A stretch of 64,000 nucleotides of DNA from positions 1 through 64,000 of the forward strand of contig NZ_MVHC01000008.1 of assembly GCF_002086455.1 (NCBI RefSeq), given 5' to 3'. The notes below the pieces were generated by a model that saw nothing but the letters and a program-made list of their open reading frames with translations, was not told where the DNA came from and ran no database searches. Shown one piece after another: positions 60,983 to 64,000 of this stretch (positions are counted from its first letter, which is position 1; every line of letters starts with the position of its first letter). The stretch is from Mycolicibacter algericus DSM 45454. Its GTDB lineage: Bacteria > Actinomycetota > Actinomycetes > Mycobacteriales > Mycobacteriaceae. A program made the translations under genes and the position numbers.

Positions 60983-61885
60983 GTGAGCAGCAACCCTTTT
61001 GACGAGAGCATCTGGCGAACGGTCGACGGCTTCGCCGACCTGACCGACATCACCTACCACCGCCACGTCACCGACGCCACGGTGCGGGTGGCGTTCGATC
61101 GCCCCGAGGTGCGCAACGCGTTTCGCCCCCACACCGTCGACGAGCTGTACCAGGTGCTCGATCACGCCCGGATGTCCCCGGACGTCGGGGTGGTGCTGCT
61201 GACCGGCAACGGGCCGTCGGCCAAAGACGGCGGTTGGGCGTTCTGCTCCGGTGGCGATCAGCGCATCCGCGGCCGCAGCGGCTACCAGTACGCGTCCGGG
61301 GAGACCGCGGACACCGTCGATGTCGCCCGCGCCGGGCGGCTGCACATTCTGGAGGTGCAGCGGCTGATCCGGTTCATGCCCAAGCCGGTGATCGCCCTGG
61401 TCAACGGCTGGGCGGCCGGCGGCGGGCACAGCCTGCATGTGGTGTGCGACCTGACGCTGGCCAGCCGGCAGCACGCGATGTTCAAGCAGACCGACGCCGA
61501 CGTCGGCAGCTTCGACGGCGGCTACGGCAGCGCGTACCTGGCTCGGCAGGTCGGCCAGAAGTTCGCCCGGGAGATCTTCTTTCTGGGCCGGGCCTACACC
61601 GCCGAACAGATGCACGCCATGGGTGCGGTCAACGAGGTCGTCGACCACGCCGAGCTGGAGAGCGTCGGCGTGGACTGGGCGCGTCAGATCAACGGGAAAT
61701 CCCCTCAGGCGCAACGCATGTTGAAGTTCGCCTTCAACCTGCTCGACGACGGCCTGGTGGGCCAGCAGCTGTTCGCCGGCGAGGCCACCCGGCTGGCCTA
61801 CATGACCGATGAGGCCGTGGAGGGCCGCGATTCGTTCCTGGAGAAGCGCGACCCCGACTGGAGCAGGTTCCCCCGCTACTTCTGA
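60983..61885 (+). CDS. menB: DHNA-CoA synthase MenB
   Basis: 300 aa crotonase-fold enzyme. FDRPEVRNAFRPHTVDEL, AFCSGGDQRIRG, NGWAAGGGHSLHVVCDLTLA, QTDADVGSFDGGYGSAYLAR, and the conserved C-terminus FLEKRDPDWSRFPRYF. Closes the second ring of the naphthoquinone. TACGGT (60970-60975) seven bases before GTG 60983 indicates leaderless transcription. Confidence 0.96.
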   Translation: MSSNPFDESIWRTVDGFADLTDITYHRHVTDATVRVAFDRPEVRNAFRPHTVDELYQVLDHARMSPDVGVVLLTGNGPSAKDGGWAFCSGGDQRIRGRSGYQYASGETADTVDVARAGRLHILEVQRLIRFMPKPVIALVNGWAAGGGHSLHVVCDLTLASRQHAMFKQTDADVGSFDGGYGSAYLARQVGQKFAREIFFLGRAYTAEQMHAMGAVNEVVDHAELESVGVDWARQINGKSPQAQRMLKFAFNLLDDGLVGQQLFAGEATRLAYMTDEAVEGRDSFLEKRDPDWSRFPRYF

Positions 61886-61928
61886 GGGCGCGGCGCGGCG
61901 TACCGGCCCCCGCATAGAGTGGCTATCC

Positions 61929-62798
61929 ATGAGCAAAAGCCCCCTACGCCGCCTGACCGAGGCGGTCGCCCTGGCTGCGATGCGCCCGCCCGTCGCCCCG
62001 CAGCTGCTGGCATATCGGCCGCTGGCCAAACCGGTCGACCTGAGCGGCAAGCGGGTGCTGCTCACCGGCGCGTCATCGGGCATCGGTGAGGCCGCCGCCG
62101 AACTCTTCGCCGACGCCGGCGCCACCGTGGTGGCGGTGGCCCGACGCAAGGATCTGCTCGACGAGGTCGCGGGGCGCATCACCGCCGCCGGCGGCGACGC
62201 GACCGCCATCGCGTGCGACCTGTCCGACATGGACGCCGTGGACGCGCTGGCCGCCGACGTGGAAAAGCGCCTGGGCGGGGTGGACATCCTGGTCAACAAT
62301 GCCGGCCGCTCCATCCGCCGGCCGCTGGCCGAATCCCTGGACCGCTGGCACGATGTCGAGCGGACCATGACGCTGAACTACTACTCGCCGCTGCGGCTGA
62401 TCCGCGCGATCGCCCCGGGCATGTTCGAGCGCGGCGACGGGCACATCATCAACGTCGCCACCTGGGGCGTGATGACCGAAGCCTCACCGTTGTTCGCGGT
62501 GTACAACGCCTCCAAGACCGCGCTGTCGGCGGTCAGCCGCGTGATCGAAACCGAATGGGCGCAAAAGGGTGTGCACTCCACGACGCTGTACTACCCGCTG
62601 GTGGCCACCCCGATGATCGCGCCGACCAAGGCCTTCCAGAACCGGCCCGCACTGACCGCGCACGAAGCCGCCGAGTGGATGATCACCGCGGCGCGCACCC
62701 GGCCGGTCCGGATCGCTCCGCGGATCGCGGTGACCGCCCGGGCACTGGACGTGATGGCGCCGGGCCTGGTGACCACGGTGATGCAGCGCGGGACGTGA
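61929..62798 (+). CDS. Short-chain dehydrogenase/reductase (Rv0547c-like)
   Basis: 289 aa from ATG at 61929 (TAGAGT eight bases upstream). Rossmann motif LLTGASSGIGEAAAELF, NNAGRS, catalytic Tyr-x-x-x-Lys YNASK and Ser region INVATWG. A basic N-terminal extension of 40 residues may bind membrane. Substrate unknown. Confidence 0.88.
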   Translation: MSKSPLRRLTEAVALAAMRPPVAPQLLAYRPLAKPVDLSGKRVLLTGASSGIGEAAAELFADAGATVVAVARRKDLLDEVAGRITAAGGDATAIACDLSDMDAVDALAADVEKRLGGVDILVNNAGRSIRRPLAESLDRWHDVERTMTLNYYSPLRLIRAIAPGMFERGDGHIINVATWGVMTEASPLFAVYNASKTALSAVSRVIETEWAQKGVHSTTLYYPLVATPMIAPTKAFQNRPALTAHEAAEWMITAARTRPVRIAPRIAVTARALDVMAPGLVTTVMQRGT

Positions 62799-62822
62799 TA
62801 GACACGAGGCCATGGAGAGCTC

Positions 62823-63233
62823 GTGGAGGTCCTAGCCAGCCGGGTGCTGCTCCGACCGGCCGACTACCAGCGTTCGCTGCGGTTCTACCGCGATGAGATC
62901 GGACTGGCGATCGCCCGCGACTACGGCGCCGGGATGGTGTTCTACGCCGGGCAGTCGCTGATCGAGCTGGCCGGTCACGGCGGCCCGGAACGTCCGGGGG
63001 CGCCGTTTCCCGGCGCGCTGTGGCTGCAGGTGCGCGACATCGCCGCCACCCAGGCCGAACTGGAGGGCCGGGGCGTGCCGATCGCCCGCGAAGCACGCCG
63101 GGAGCCGTGGGGGCTGCATGAGATGCATGTCACCGACCCCGACGGCGTCACGCTGATTTTCGTGGAGGTACCCGCCAATCACCCGCTGCGCCGCGATACC
63201 CGCCAGGACAAACGCGCCGAACCCGAAGGTTAA
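62823..63233 (+). CDS. Glyoxalase/VOC family protein (Rv0546c-like)
   Basis: 136 aa from GTG at 62823. Two VOC half-modules: SRVLLRPADYQRSLRFYRDE and LWLQVRDIAATQAELEGRGV, with the metal-site end MHVTDPDGVTLIFVEVP. A dioxygenase or isomerase-like metalloenzyme; substrate unknown. Gene order as in M. tuberculosis. Confidence 0.85.
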   Translation: MEVLASRVLLRPADYQRSLRFYRDEIGLAIARDYGAGMVFYAGQSLIELAGHGGPERPGAPFPGALWLQVRDIAATQAELEGRGVPIAREARREPWGLHEMHVTDPDGVTLIFVEVPANHPLRRDTRQDKRAEPEG

Positions 63234-63339
63234 CGGCAGGCAAACACTTCGAAACGTCTCGGAGTACACCCGCATTTCGCCAGCGTGATCGTTAGACAAC
63301 GGCACCAGCGGCCGCCAGAATTGACGCTGTGATGCTCTG

Positions 63340-64000
63340 GTGAGCCTTGATCTGTTCCTCTTGATCATCGTGGTGATCACGGCGCTCGGCTTCGACTTCA
63401 CCAACGGATTTCATGACACCGGCAACGCCATGGCGACGTCGATCGCCAGTGGGGCGCTCAAGCCCAAGGCCGCCGTCACCATGTCGGCCTGCCTGAATCT
63501 GATCGGCGCATTCCTGTCGACCGCGGTCGCGGCGACCATCGCCAAGGGACTGGTGGACGCCCACCTGGTGACCCTGGAACTGGTTTTCGCCGGCCTGGTC
63601 GGCGGCATCGTGTGGAACCTGCTGACCTGGCTGCTGGGCATCCCGTCCAGCTCCTCGCACGCCCTGATCGGCGGCATCGTGGGTGCGATGATCGCCGCCG
63701 TCGGCACGCACGGGGTGATCTGGAGCGGCGTGGTGTCCAAGGTGTTGATCCCCGCCGTGGTGGCCACCGTGATCGCCACCTTGATCGCCTCCGTCGGCAC
63801 CTGGCTGGTGTACCGCATCACCCGCGACGTCGACGAGCAGAAGTCCGAGAAGGTGTTCCAGCGTGGCCAGATCGGCTCCGCCGCGCTGGTGTCGTTGGCG
63901 CACGGCACCAACGACGCCCAGAAGACCATGGGCGTGATCTTCCTGGCCCTGATGTCCTACGGCGCGGTCAGCACGTCGGCGACGCTGCCGCCGCTGTGGG
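63340..64000 (+). CDS. pitA: Low-affinity phosphate transporter (Pit), 3' end outside window
   Basis: GTG at 63340, open to the window edge (220 codons). PiT signature GFDFTNGFHDTGNAMATSIA and second copy LVSLAHGTNDAQKTMG; membrane helices between. Phosphate/cation symporter as Rv0545c. GTG start lies about 20 bases after a TTGACG hexamer; the promoter is not certain. Confidence 0.92.
   Translation, partial: MSLDLFLLIIVVITALGFDFTNGFHDTGNAMATSIASGALKPKAAVTMSACLNLIGAFLSTAVAATIAKGLVDAHLVTLELVFAGLVGGIVWNLLTWLLGIPSSSSHALIGGIVGAMIAAVGTHGVIWSGVVSKVLIPAVVATVIATLIASVGTWLVYRITRDVDEQKSEKVFQRGQIGSAALVSLAHGTNDAQKTMGVIFLALMSYGAVSTSATLPPLW

Overview
The window is high-GC actinobacterial DNA, almost certainly from a non-tuberculous Mycobacterium (Mycolicibacterium type). 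The right third (about 40.8-64.0 kb) follows the gene order of the M. tuberculosis menaquinone neighbourhood Rv0545c-Rv0566c: yajQ, a flavin monooxygenase, gpsA, htpX, grcC1, menJ, an Rv0560c-like methyltransferase, menG, an Rv0556-like membrane protein, menD, bpoC, menC, fadD8, menB, an SDR, a glyoxalase and pit. Lineage-specific genes sit between them (a SulP transporter, a DsbA-like secreted protein, a PknH-sensor-like lipoprotein, an alpha/beta hydrolase, a WS/DGAT enzyme) together with a decayed LLM oxidoreductase pseudogene. Names come from reading the proteins; no database search was possible.

The left two thirds (1 to about 40.66 kb) is a siphovirus prophage integrated at the 3' end of a tRNA-Tyr gene (40664-40746, minus strand). 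Its other end lies beyond base 1, and no lysis genes are inside the window. From right to left: a plus-strand lysogeny block (tyrosine integrase, a small ORF, a two-gene nucleotidyltransferase-plus-partner module, an HTH immunity repressor); an intergenic control region with four copies of one operator-like motif; then a long minus-strand lytic operon. The lytic operon starts with a Cro-like protein, an antirepressor and an excisionase-like protein, continues through many small early genes, then a replication and recombination block (Cas4/RecB-like nuclease interrupted by an intein, a candidate ssDNA-binding protein, a primase-polymerase/helicase, an iteron-rich putative origin, RusA). It ends with HNH, terminases, portal, protease, capsid, connectors, major tail protein, frameshifted tail chaperones, tape measure and minor tail proteins.

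The points most worth a second look are: a class 3 (W-C-T) intein with a LAGLIDADG endonuclease placed directly behind the catalytic Lys of the nuclease; an array of eight perfect and two near-perfect copies of AGCACGAT next to the primase-helicase; a nucleotidyltransferase plus partner gene pair co-transcribed with the repressor (candidate prophage defence); sliding-clamp-like QLxLF motifs in neighbouring early proteins; a duplicated plus-strand mini-gene cassette; a +1 frameshift signal in the tail chaperone; and several microproteins.

In the host part, eleven genes have a TANNNT (or near) -10 hexamer 6-8 nt before the start codon, pointing to leaderless transcription. A KstR-type palindrome overlaps the fadD8 promoter, and an inverted repeat sits inside the promoter of the Rv0560c-like gene.
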